A stretch of DNA of 5,089 nt, from assembly GCA_937910655.1 (NCBI GenBank), contig CALEMV010000160.1, forward strand, positions 1 through 5,089, read 5' to 3'. This document shows positions 1 through 5,089 of this stretch, one piece after another. The stretch's first letter is position 1, and each line of letters opens with the position of its first letter. Origin of the DNA: an uncultured Solobacterium sp. Lineage in GTDB: Bacteria > Bacillota_I > Bacilli_A > Erysipelotrichales > Erysipelotrichaceae. Position numbers and translations under genes: made by a program. The notes beneath the pieces are model-generated. The model ran no database searches. It was not told the DNA's origin and worked only from the letters and a program-made list of their open reading frames with translations.

Positions 1-1
1 T

Positions 2-40
2 ATTGTTGCTTTTTTTGGTTTCTTTGGTATTATCTACTAG
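2..40 (+). CDS. Possible C-terminal end of an upstream membrane protein (partial)
   Basis: Reading from base 2, twelve codons give IVAFFGFFGIIY followed by a TAG stop at 38-40. The strongly hydrophobic, Gly/Phe-rich peptide resembles the last transmembrane segment of a membrane protein whose body lies left of the window. Only 12 codons are visible, and T-rich DNA encodes such peptides by chance in this frame, so this is a weak call. No family can be named. If real, the gene runs in the same direction as the wall hydrolase and ends 38 nt before its start codon. Confidence 0.3.
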   Translation: MVAFFGFFGIIY

Positions 41-52
41 GAAAATTATAAG
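24..52 (+). promoter_or_regulatory. Candidate sigma-A promoter for the wall hydrolase gene
   Basis: A TTGGTA box (24-29; 4 of 6 to TTGACA) is followed after exactly 17 bp by TATAAG (47-52; 5 of 6 to TATAAT). Transcription would start near 59-60, leaving a leader of about 20 nt before the ATG at 79. A weaker alternative -10, TATTAT at 28-33, has no good -35 partner. Box matches and spacing are seen; promoter activity is inferred. Confidence 0.45.
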
Positions 53-64
53 ATTTTAAAAGCT

Positions 65-72
65 AAGGGGAG
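65..72 (+). promoter_or_regulatory. Ribosome binding site for the wall hydrolase
   Basis: AAGGGGAG ends 6 nt before the ATG at 79. It is a G-rich variant of the AGGAGG core and fixes the start, because the peptide from this ATG begins directly with a signal sequence. Confidence 0.7.
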
Positions 73-78
73 AAATTT

Positions 79-585
79 ATGAAGAGAAAATCAGCTGTCG
101 CAGTTGCCTGTCTCACTTTCTTTCTGTGTATGACTACAGTCACTCATGCAAAGGGAACAGTTTTAACCACAAGAGTGAATACAGTAGCCAAAACAGGATG
201 GCAATATACGAATGATAATTGGTACTACTATGACGCTAACGGAAATATCCAAACAGGTTGGATTTCTTATGGCGGTCACAAATACTACCTACATCCAAAC
301 GGTACGATGGCAAAAGGTTGGGTATTTACCGATGGGCATTATCAATACCTAAATAACTTTGGTATTCAACAATTTGGATGGCAAATGATCAATGGAAATT
401 GGTATCACTTCGATGAGAATGGCGATATGGAAACTGGCTGGATTATATACAACAATAGAAATTACTATATGCGTCCATCCGGCGAAATGGCTACTGGCTG
501 GGTATTCACAAACGGTCATTATCAATATTTAAATACTGTTGGAATCCAACAAACTGGATGGCAAATGATAAATGGTACTTATTAG
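79..585 (+). CDS. N-terminal fragment: signal peptide plus cell-wall-binding repeats
   Basis: As read, this frame encodes 168 residues. Residues 1-24 form a Sec signal peptide: a basic start (MKRK), a hydrophobic core, and a likely cleavage site after THA. There is no lipobox. From residue 40 come 20-residue modules of the CW_binding_1/choline-binding type, each starting with Gly-Trp and carrying aromatic clusters such as NWYYYD, KYYLHP and HYQYL. Six modules are complete; the seventh is cut at WQMINGTY by the TAG at 583-585. Modules of this family bind choline or other wall polymers in related bacteria; the ligand here is unknown. If translated alone, the product would be a secreted wall-binding protein without enzyme activity. 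The stop results from the frameshift and is not a natural domain end. Confidence 0.75.
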   Translation: MKRKSAVAVACLTFFLCMTTVTHAKGTVLTTRVNTVAKTGWQYTNDNWYYYDANGNIQTGWISYGGHKYYLHPNGTMAKGWVFTDGHYQYLNNFGIQQFGWQMINGNWYHFDENGDMETGWIIYNNRNYYMRPSGEMATGWVFTNGHYQYLNTVGIQQTGWQMINGTY

Positions 586-1097
586 ATACCGACGGAAACA
601 TGGAAACTGGTTGGATTCAATATAATGGAAGAAACTACTACATGCGTCCATCTGGTGAGATGGCTACTGGTTGGGTCTATACAAATGATCACTACCAGTA
701 CCTAGATGCCTTCGGCATTCAAAAGTACGGTTGGCAAAATGTTTATAATACATGGTATTACTTGGGTGATGATGGAAATATGCAGACAGGTTGGTTAAAC
801 CTCTCACAAAATTATTACTACTGCAATTCATCTGGTGCAATGCTTACGGGCTGGCAGTTTATCAATGGTAATTGGTATTATATGGCTCCTTCTGGAGTCA
901 TGCTGAGTGGTTGGCAATATATTAATGGTCATTGGTATTACCTAGGTGATAGTAATGATGGTTCCATGAAATCCGGTTGGCAAATCATTCATGGTACTAC
1001 CTATTATTTCAAAGCCAATGGTATGATGGCCGAAAATGGCTGGCTACTTGAAAATGGTACTTGGTATCACTTTAGAGCTGGTGGAGCACAAGACTAT
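196..1097 (+). repeat. Array of fifteen ~20-residue cell-wall-binding modules with 60-residue periodicity
   Basis: Modules begin with Gly-Trp about every 60 nt. The first nine follow a higher-order A-B-C pattern repeated three times from 196, 376 and 556: A is GWQ..N.WY..D.NG, B is GWI.Y....YY..PSG.MA, and C is GWV.T..HYQYL..FGIQ. The second and third periods are nearly identical in protein (for example NYYMRPSGEMATGW in both) and similar in DNA, showing duplication of the 180-nt unit. Later modules (729 onward) are mostly A-like (GWQ.INGNWYY). Period three is 7 nt short, which causes the frameshift. Such arrays readily gain or lose units by recombination or polymerase slippage. Confidence 0.9.
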
Positions 1098-1601
1098 ACA
1101 CAGACTACCGCACCTACTCTAACATATGATAACGGTTATTATGTTAGTCCAATGAAGACAGGCAATTTCAATACAAGCGCAGAAAGAATTGAAGCGATGA
1201 TTGCACGTGCATATGAATATCTTGGAACACCATATCGTATTTGTACGTCTTCTTACCCTGGTGATGGTGTTGATTGTAGCGGACTTGTCATGCAGGCATT
1301 ATATGCGGCTGGCTTTGATCCATATCCTGCAACACCTTCTCACCATGCAAAACCAGAGAATGAATATGATTCACGTACACTTAGGGCTTATACACCTATG
1401 GCACACGTTCCAACGTCAGATTTAAGACGTGGTGATCTTGTTTTCTATAGTTCTGGTCCATATGCTCCGATTTATCATGTTGCAATCTACCTAGGAAACG
1501 GAAAAGTTATTGAGGCTTGGCCACCATATGTAACAGATTACTACGGTGTAACAGACTATCCGCACACAAAAATTCTAGGTGTTGCTAGACCATTTGAATA
1601 A
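558..1601 (+). CDS. C-terminal fragment: cell-wall-binding repeats plus NlpC/P60 peptidase domain
   Basis: This 347-residue frame continues the array at WYLLDTDGNMETGW and carries the rest of module 7 plus modules 8-15. Modules 13 and 14 deviate slightly from the 20-residue length. A linker (about residues 185-210) leads to an NlpC/P60 domain, a cysteine peptidase fold that typically cuts peptide cross-bridges or stem peptides of peptidoglycan. The nucleophile is the Cys of DCSGLV (codon 1275-1277, residue 240) and the general base is the His of YHVAIYLG (codon 1476-1478, residue 307). The third polar position appears to be Glu in KVIEAW (codon 1512-1514), where many members have His. RRGDLVFY is the usual strand motif before the His. 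The ATG at 558 has no clear RBS, lies 25 nt upstream of the first frame's stop and gives no signal peptide, so independent translation would yield a cytoplasmic, probably non-functional product. Confidence 0.75.
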   Translation: MANDKWYLLDTDGNMETGWIQYNGRNYYMRPSGEMATGWVYTNDHYQYLDAFGIQKYGWQNVYNTWYYLGDDGNMQTGWLNLSQNYYYCNSSGAMLTGWQFINGNWYYMAPSGVMLSGWQYINGHWYYLGDSNDGSMKSGWQIIHGTTYYFKANGMMAENGWLLENGTWYHFRAGGAQDYTQTTAPTLTYDNGYYVSPMKTGNFNTSAERIEAMIARAYEYLGTPYRICTSSYPGDGVDCSGLVMQALYAAGFDPYPATPSHHAKPENEYDSRTLRAYTPMAHVPTSDLRRGDLVFYSSGPYAPIYHVAIYLGNGKVIEAWPPYVTDYYGVTDYPHTKILGVARPFE

Positions 1602-1605
1602 GAAA

Positions 1606-1642
1606 AAAAGAAGGAATTTCAACTGATGAAATCCCTTCTTTT
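1606..1642. terminator. Bidirectional rho-independent terminator between convergent genes
   Basis: The left arm 1606-1620 pairs with the right arm 1628-1642: nine pairs (AAAAGAAGG with CCTTCTTTT), one A-C mismatch (1615/1633), then five pairs (ATTTC with GAAAT) around a 7-nt loop. A T-rich tail (TTTTATTT) follows on the plus strand, and the A-run at 1603-1609 supplies a U-tract for minus-strand transcripts. It begins 4 nt after the hydrolase stop at 1601, and its right edge overlaps the stop codon (1641-1643) of the convergent ECF gene, so one element serves both transcripts. Confidence 0.85.
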
Positions 1643-2264
1643 ATTTACCTAACTCTAATTTATCTAATACTGGACGAAGTACACGCATCATCATTGGAAT
1701 AATAAAGCCTGCCACAACCATTTCCAAAATACCATTACTTGTAATCACAGTAATAATCACTGCAGAAACAGCTAAACCTGTCACATTTGCATAAACCTCA
1801 CCGAAGAATAACCAAATCATTCCCATTACCATCAGTGTATGCATTAATGTCATACCAATCGCAATGATTGATTCTGCGATAAAAGTATTCTTCTTAACTT
1901 TCTTTAGTGTTGAATATAACAAACCAGAAAGATATCCCAATAAGATGCGAGGGCCAAAGGCAATGAGTATACTCCAGAAATTTCCATGAATTTCACCTAC
2001 TGAATAGAAAGGTGAAAAGCAGAAACTTGTTATCGTTGGCGCAAAGGTTGCCTTTAAAAAACTTGTCATACCAAAAACAAAACCCAAGATTGCACCATCA
2101 GTTGGTCCAAGTAAGATACCTGCGAAGATGACAGGTATATGCATTGTTGTAATGGAAATTGCACCTAAGTTAAGATAACCAATTGGTGTCATTGCCATAA
2201 TGAGTTCAATCGCGATAAACATACTTAGAATCGTCATTTTTCGAATTCTTGTTTTATTACCCAT
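1641..2264 (-). CDS. ECF transporter S component (substrate-binding membrane subunit)
   Basis: This 207-residue, very hydrophobic protein has about six membrane segments and matches the S-component family of energy-coupling factor transporters (the RibU/PanT/FolT-like ECF_trnsprt group). Diagnostic features are TPIGYLNLGAISITTMHIPV (residues 26-45), the loop AGILLGPTDGAILGFVFGMTSF (residues 48-69, Gly-rich, after TM2) and GPRILLGYLSGLLY (104-117). In this family the S protein binds a vitamin in the membrane and docks with a shared EcfA/A'/T module for ATP-driven uptake; no such module lies in this window, so it would use one encoded elsewhere. Sequence style suggests a pantothenate- or riboflavin-type member, but the substrate cannot be fixed from this. 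The start follows AGAGAGG (2272-2278), 7 nt upstream and overlapping the MATE stop codon. With a 12-nt gap to the MATE gene, the two are co-transcribed and possibly translationally coupled. No riboswitch leader is present. Confidence 0.85.
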   Translation of the reverse strand: MGNKTRIRKMTILSMFIAIELIMAMTPIGYLNLGAISITTMHIPVIFAGILLGPTDGAILGFVFGMTSFLKATFAPTITSFCFSPFYSVGEIHGNFWSILIAFGPRILLGYLSGLLYSTLKKVKKNTFIAESIIAIGMTLMHTLMVMGMIWLFFGEVYANVTGLAVSAVIITVITSNGILEMVVAGFIIPMMMRVLRPVLDKLELGK

Positions 2265-2276
2265 TTGAATGCCTCT

Positions 2277-3626
2277 CTATATTTTATACTCCACCCATTT
2301 ACCTTGGTGGAAACGAATACGTAATAACGTAAATCTTGTAAACTGATCCGATAATACTCCTAACCAAATACCTACTAGACCAAGTGAGAATACGGAAGTT
2401 AATACCCAGGTTAAAATTGGTCGGATAATTGCGACACTAATCAGCGCCACAAACAATGTATATTTTACATCACCTGCGCCTCTTAAGCATCCACCATAAA
2501 TAATCTGTGATATTTGAAATAGTACAATAACTGCTACGAACCGAGCAATCATAACGCCCATTTCAACCACGGATTCATCCGCAAAGAAGAACTGATTTAT
2601 CTTTCTTCCACCTACCAACAAACTCACCGCGAATATCACCGAAATTACTACACCAATTAATTGGCATGCATGTCCATATGTTTTCGCAAGTTCTGGTTTT
2701 TGTTGTCCCAAGCTCTTACCGATGAGTGATACAGCCGCAACCTGCATACCATCCGCAAACGCAAAACCTAATGACATAATATTCATGCCAACCTGATATG
2801 CCGCAAATTGGTCTGTACCAAGTTTTGCGGCAAGTACAGCCGTTGTCATAAAACCTACACGCATAGCCCAGTTTTCAAAAAGAATATTTGCACCTAATTT
2901 TTGGATTGCATGAAATGATCCAAAGTCCGGTCGAATCTTCTCTTCTAAAATATAGGGTATCGAAACATAACTATCCTTCTGAAATAAAGAATGTACACTC
3001 ATAGCACATGCAAATACCGTACCTAATACTGTCGCAAAGGCTGCTCCAAATAAACCCCATTTAGGAAAACCAAAGTTACCACCTATCAATAGATAGTTAA
3101 AAATGATATTTACAATCGATGATGTTACATTCGTTATCATCGCAATCTTAGTATTGCCAGCACCTCGTTGAGCCGCATTAATAACCAGTGATAATACATT
3201 GAATATCATTCCAACCTGTATCATGCGAAAGTAAATGACTGCACCCTCATGTGTATCCGCATTCGAACCACATATCGCAATTAACGGATTTGCAAAAATA
3301 ACTGTTACAACCGTTAACACAACACATAATAGTACAACCATCATAAGTGCAGTCACCAATACTTGGTTTGCATTCCTACGATTATTCTGTCCAAGTCTTC
3401 GTGCAACTAAAGCAGATACTGCGACGTTAATCGCAAAGAAGAAACTTAAACTCAGAAACTTTGGTTGAATAATTAAACCAGTCGCCGCAACTGCATATGT
3501 ACCCATTGAGGAAACCATGAATGTATCGATAATACCTGCAAGAGACACAAAAACACTTTCCAGCACAGCTGGCCATGCCATACGTATCGCTTCTGTATAC
3601 TGTTCCCTGGCGATATTCTTCAACAT
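2277..3626 (-). CDS. MATE-family multidrug/toxin efflux transporter
   Basis: The 449-residue length and roughly 12 membrane segments are typical of MATE exporters, which move organic cations or other compounds out of the cell using a Na+ or H+ gradient. The two homologous halves are visible: WPAVLESVFVSLAGIIDTFM (18-37) with ARRLGQ (75-80) in the N half, and ANILFENWAMRVGF (246-259) with IGKSLGQQ (302-309) in the C half. QRGAGNTK (153-160) and LRGAGDVKYT (381-390) are the matching internal motifs. Asp34 in TM1 and Glu251 in TM7 sit where NorM-type members carry key acidic residues, so the pump looks intact. Substrate is unknown. The start follows GGGGGA (3633-3638) with 6 nt spacing; an out-of-frame ATG at 3633-3631 lies between them. 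It is downstream of the DUF349 gene (53-nt gap containing a hairpin) and 12 nt upstream of the ECF S gene. Confidence 0.93.
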   Translation of the reverse strand: MLKNIAREQYTEAIRMAWPAVLESVFVSLAGIIDTFMVSSMGTYAVAATGLIIQPKFLSLSFFFAINVAVSALVARRLGQNNRRNANQVLVTALMMVVLLCVVLTVVTVIFANPLIAICGSNADTHEGAVIYFRMIQVGMIFNVLSLVINAAQRGAGNTKIAMITNVTSSIVNIIFNYLLIGGNFGFPKWGLFGAAFATVLGTVFACAMSVHSLFQKDSYVSIPYILEEKIRPDFGSFHAIQKLGANILFENWAMRVGFMTTAVLAAKLGTDQFAAYQVGMNIMSLGFAFADGMQVAAVSLIGKSLGQQKPELAKTYGHACQLIGVVISVIFAVSLLVGGRKINQFFFADESVVEMGVMIARFVAVIVLFQISQIIYGGCLRGAGDVKYTLFVALISVAIIRPILTWVLTSVFSLGLVGIWLGVLSDQFTRFTLLRIRFHQGKWVEYKI

Positions 3627-3647
3627 TTCTCATCCCCCATTGACTTG

Positions 3648-3675
3648 AAACCTCACTCCAGATGAAGTGAGGTTT
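3648..3675 (-). terminator. Intergenic hairpin after the DUF349 gene; weak terminator or attenuator
   Basis: AAACCTCACT (3648-3657) and AGTGAGGTTT (3666-3675) are perfect inverted copies. On the minus-strand transcript the stem extends inward by a G-U and a G-C pair to 12 bp, closing a 4-nt AUCU loop. It starts 4 nt after the DUF349 stop codon, the usual place for an intrinsic terminator, but the following U-tract is only UUU before CAAG. Complete termination is therefore doubtful, and read-through into the MATE gene is likely. It may instead act as an mRNA-stabilising or processing stem. Confidence 0.6.
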
Positions 3676-3679
3676 TGAA

Positions 3680-5029
3680 TTATGCGTTTAATTTCTTTTC
3701 GATATCTTCAATATCGTTCTTTAACTTCTCTAAGAAAGCTTTCTTTTCTTCAACTTGGCGTTGAATACTACGAATTCTTTCATAGTCACTTGTTTCATAT
3801 TCTTGTTCTTGAAGTCTATTGATTTCTTCTCTTACGACTGGAAGTTGTGACTTCTTGTAGTCGAAGGCCTCCTGCAGACGCTTTTGACTATCTTCACGCT
3901 TACCATTCCAGAATACTTCTTTTGCCTGTGTAAATGTCGCCCACAACGCATCATTCTGATCACTTCCAGAATATCCAGCAGCACGCCATTCCTTATCTAA
4001 TGCCTTCATACGATCAGTCTTTTCACGACCATAATCCTTTGTGGAAGCGATTGTCTTCGCTTCTTCAATTAATGCATTCTTAATACGGATGCTCTCCTTC
4101 TGCTTTTCATCACGCTCTGTAAAGAACGCTGTTCTTTCATCATAGAAGCCCTGACGTGATGCGTTAAACTCATTCCAAAGTTCATCATCCTTATCACGAC
4201 CTGCACTACCAAGAGACTTCCATGCGTCCATGAGACCATTCATCTTTTCAGATGTTTCACGGAAGTTACCAGTCTTCTTAGCAAGTTCTTTTGCTTGCTT
4301 GATTAAATCAAGTTTCTTCGCTTCATTTTCAGAATGTACTTGTGTTAGATTATCAAAATAGTTACGACGCTTATCATTGAATTGGTTACGATAGCCCTTG
4401 AACTGCTCCCATAAGGAATCATCTTCCACACCTGCATTACCTAGCGCTTCCCACTCATCCTGTAGGTTTCTAAATTCTCCCTGTGTATCCTTCCAGTTTG
4501 TAGAATCTACTAAACTAGCAGCTTTTTCAATCAACTTCTTCTTCTCTTCCGCATTTGCGCTTTGACGCTGACTTCTAGCATTGAACTTTTCTAAAGTCTT
4601 ACCAAACCAAATTGCATACTCCTTATCCTTTGGAGTGTTCCAGTTTTCAATTGCTTCAAATTGCTTACGAATTTCTTCAAACTCTTCTACAGTAGAGATA
4701 TTCTCTGCTTGACGGCATAGTTCCTGCTTCTTACGAAGATCATTTTCCATATCTTCAAGTGCAGTATCATTATGAGAAGTACCGTATTCAACGCCTCCAC
4801 CTAAATACGCTGGCTTTTGCCAAGAGAACATTCTATATTCTCCATTAGTTTCAATACCAAACCATCTGCCGTGGCCATCATTTTGATCCTCTTTTGGTAA
4901 TACAAAATTACCATTTTCTTCCTTTGCACCGTATAGAACTTCCACTACCTTACCATCAAAAGTCTTATGTGCTTTAAAGCTGACCTTTGCTAATTTCTCA
5001 TCAAATCCTTCTAACGTTTTCCAATTCAT
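3680..5029 (-). CDS. DUF349-repeat protein with unassigned N-terminal domain and C-terminal coiled coil
   Basis: This soluble, highly charged protein has 449 residues and no signal peptide or membrane segment. Three clear helical repeats of about 78 residues match the DUF349 pattern: 161-230, 238-305 and 316-381. Each has a W-x-x-h-G element (EWEALG at W193, AWKSLG at W270, EWRAAG at W348), then an Asp/Glu-rich turn, LW..F (W207, W285, W363) and an F...R/KR segment. A degenerate fourth copy (about 96-157) precedes them. Residues 382-449 are heptad-like and Glu/Lys-rich, predicted coiled coil. Residues 1-95 are different: Gly- and aromatic-rich with likely beta structure (GRWFGIE, YRMFSW, AYLGGGVEYG), and I cannot assign them to a family. 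The molecular function of DUF349 is not established to my knowledge; an elongated scaffold or binding role is only a guess. The start is fixed by a perfect AGGAGG 7 nt upstream. Confidence 0.8.
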   Translation of the reverse strand: MNWKTLEGFDEKLAKVSFKAHKTFDGKVVEVLYGAKEENGNFVLPKEDQNDGHGRWFGIETNGEYRMFSWQKPAYLGGGVEYGTSHNDTALEDMENDLRKKQELCRQAENISTVEEFEEIRKQFEAIENWNTPKDKEYAIWFGKTLEKFNARSQRQSANAEEKKKLIEKAASLVDSTNWKDTQGEFRNLQDEWEALGNAGVEDDSLWEQFKGYRNQFNDKRRNYFDNLTQVHSENEAKKLDLIKQAKELAKKTGNFRETSEKMNGLMDAWKSLGSAGRDKDDELWNEFNASRQGFYDERTAFFTERDEKQKESIRIKNALIEEAKTIASTKDYGREKTDRMKALDKEWRAAGYSGSDQNDALWATFTQAKEVFWNGKREDSQKRLQEAFDYKKSQLPVVREEINRLQEQEYETSDYERIRSIQRQVEEKKAFLEKLKNDIEDIEKKLNA

Positions 5030-5035
5030 TGTAAT

Positions 5036-5042
5036 TCCTCCT
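5036..5042 (-). promoter_or_regulatory. Ribosome binding site of the DUF349 gene
   Basis: On the minus strand this reads AGGAGGA, a full match to the anti-16S core, ending 6 nt before the ATG at 5029-5027. It is the strongest RBS in the window. Confidence 0.85.
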
Positions 5043-5075
5043 GTTTGTCGTGTAATACGAAAATCTCTATTAAAT

Positions 5076-5081
5076 ATTATA
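5076..5081 (-). promoter_or_regulatory. Candidate -10 box for the DUF349 gene or operon
   Basis: The minus strand reads TATAAT, a perfect -10 consensus, preceded directly by ATG (not the exact TGn extended form). The start of transcription would fall near 5069, giving a leader of about 40 nt. The -35 box would lie beyond the window's right edge (after 5089), so the promoter cannot be confirmed. Confidence 0.55.
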
Positions 5082-5089
5082 CATGATAA

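Larger units (their letters stand above)
79..1601 (+). pseudogene. Frameshifted secreted cell-wall-binding NlpC/P60 hydrolase (whole locus)
   Basis: The two overlapping frames 79-585 and 558-1601 are halves of one gene. The repeat pattern runs without a break from one frame into the other, only the first half has a signal peptide, and only the second has the catalytic domain. The repeat periods starting at 196, 376, 556 and 729 are 180, 180, 173 and 180 nt long, so the lesion is a net loss of 7 nt at about 571-582. With 7 nt restored the gene would encode 509 residues: signal peptide (1-24), a short linker, fifteen cell-wall-binding modules (about 40-345), a linker and an NlpC/P60 domain (about 375-509). 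The rest of the frame is clean, with no further stops, so the lesion is recent, reversible, or an assembly artefact. No canonical slippery heptamer for -1 frameshifting is present in the overlap. The gene stands alone on the plus strand and ends at a hairpin terminator. Confidence 0.8.

Noticed and set aside
556..590. Programmed -1 ribosomal frameshift joining the two hydrolase frames
   Set aside because: The zero-frame codons before the stop (caa atg ata aat ggt act tat) contain no X-XXY-YYZ slippery heptamer, and a shift here would leave the module two residues short and without the conserved spacing.
1201..1425. 74-codon open frame on the plus strand
   Set aside because: It lies wholly inside the NlpC/P60 coding frame, has no RBS, and its His/Met/Leu-rich product has no recognisable pattern.
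3235..3468. 77-codon open frame on the plus strand
   Set aside because: It is antisense to the well-supported MATE gene and lacks an RBS or a recognisable product.
3427..3633. 68-codon minus-strand frame starting 7 nt before the MATE start
   Set aside because: It overlaps the MATE N-terminus in another frame. Its ATG directly abuts the GGGGG run, too close for translation, and the Cys/Tyr-rich product looks like an out-of-frame shadow.
2277..5029. Equal length (449 residues) of the MATE and DUF349 proteins as a sign of duplication
   Set aside because: One is a membrane transporter and the other a charged soluble repeat protein with no similarity; the equal length is chance.
5030..5075. Riboswitch or structured leader upstream of the DUF349 gene
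   Set aside because: The roughly 40-nt leader has no convincing stem and is too short for known riboswitch classes of the relevant kinds.

Overview
This window looks like chromosomal DNA from a low-GC Gram-positive bacterium (Bacillota). The evidence is AT-rich DNA, purine-rich ribosome binding sites 6-7 nt before the starts, a secreted protein with choline/cell-wall-binding (CW_binding_1-type) repeats and an NlpC/P60 domain, and an ECF-type vitamin transporter S component. The gene mix would suit a gut or oral Erysipelotrichia-like or related lineage, but that placement is an inference from general familiarity. No RNA gene, CRISPR array, insertion sequence or phage gene is visible.

Layout. 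Positions 1-40 may hold the last 12 codons of an upstream membrane protein. A sigma-A-like promoter (24-52) and a G-rich RBS then precede a plus-strand gene for a secreted cell-wall-binding NlpC/P60 hydrolase (79-1601). This gene is broken by a frameshift into two overlapping reading frames (79-585 and 558-1601). A hairpin at 1606-1642 separates it from a convergent minus-strand block that fills the rest of the window. In transcription order that block is: a 449-residue protein with DUF349-type repeats (5029-3680), a 449-residue MATE-family efflux transporter (3626-2277), and a 207-residue ECF transporter S component (2264-1641). A TATAAT box sits at the right edge upstream of the DUF349 gene. 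A strong hairpin with a weak U-tract lies between the DUF349 and MATE genes. The MATE and ECF genes are 12 nt apart and almost certainly co-transcribed.

The clearest unexplained signal is the frameshift. The gene's repeat array is built of 20-residue modules grouped in 60-residue (180-nt) periods. Successive periods measure 180, 180, 173 and 180 nt, so the broken one is short by exactly 7 nt. Tandem duplication of a 7-mer at the lesion (for example GGTACTT, 574-580) would restore both the reading frame and the module spacing. This points to loss of one copy of a 7-bp tandem repeat, rather than a one-base sequencing error, and raises the possibility of reversible on/off switching of a surface hydrolase. 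It could equally be a simple recent inactivation.

The genes do not form an obvious single pathway. The wall hydrolase is a separate unit. The MATE/ECF pair couples an exporter with a probable vitamin-uptake subunit, and no ECF energising genes are present here. I see no convincing evidence of a wholly new multi-gene system in this window.
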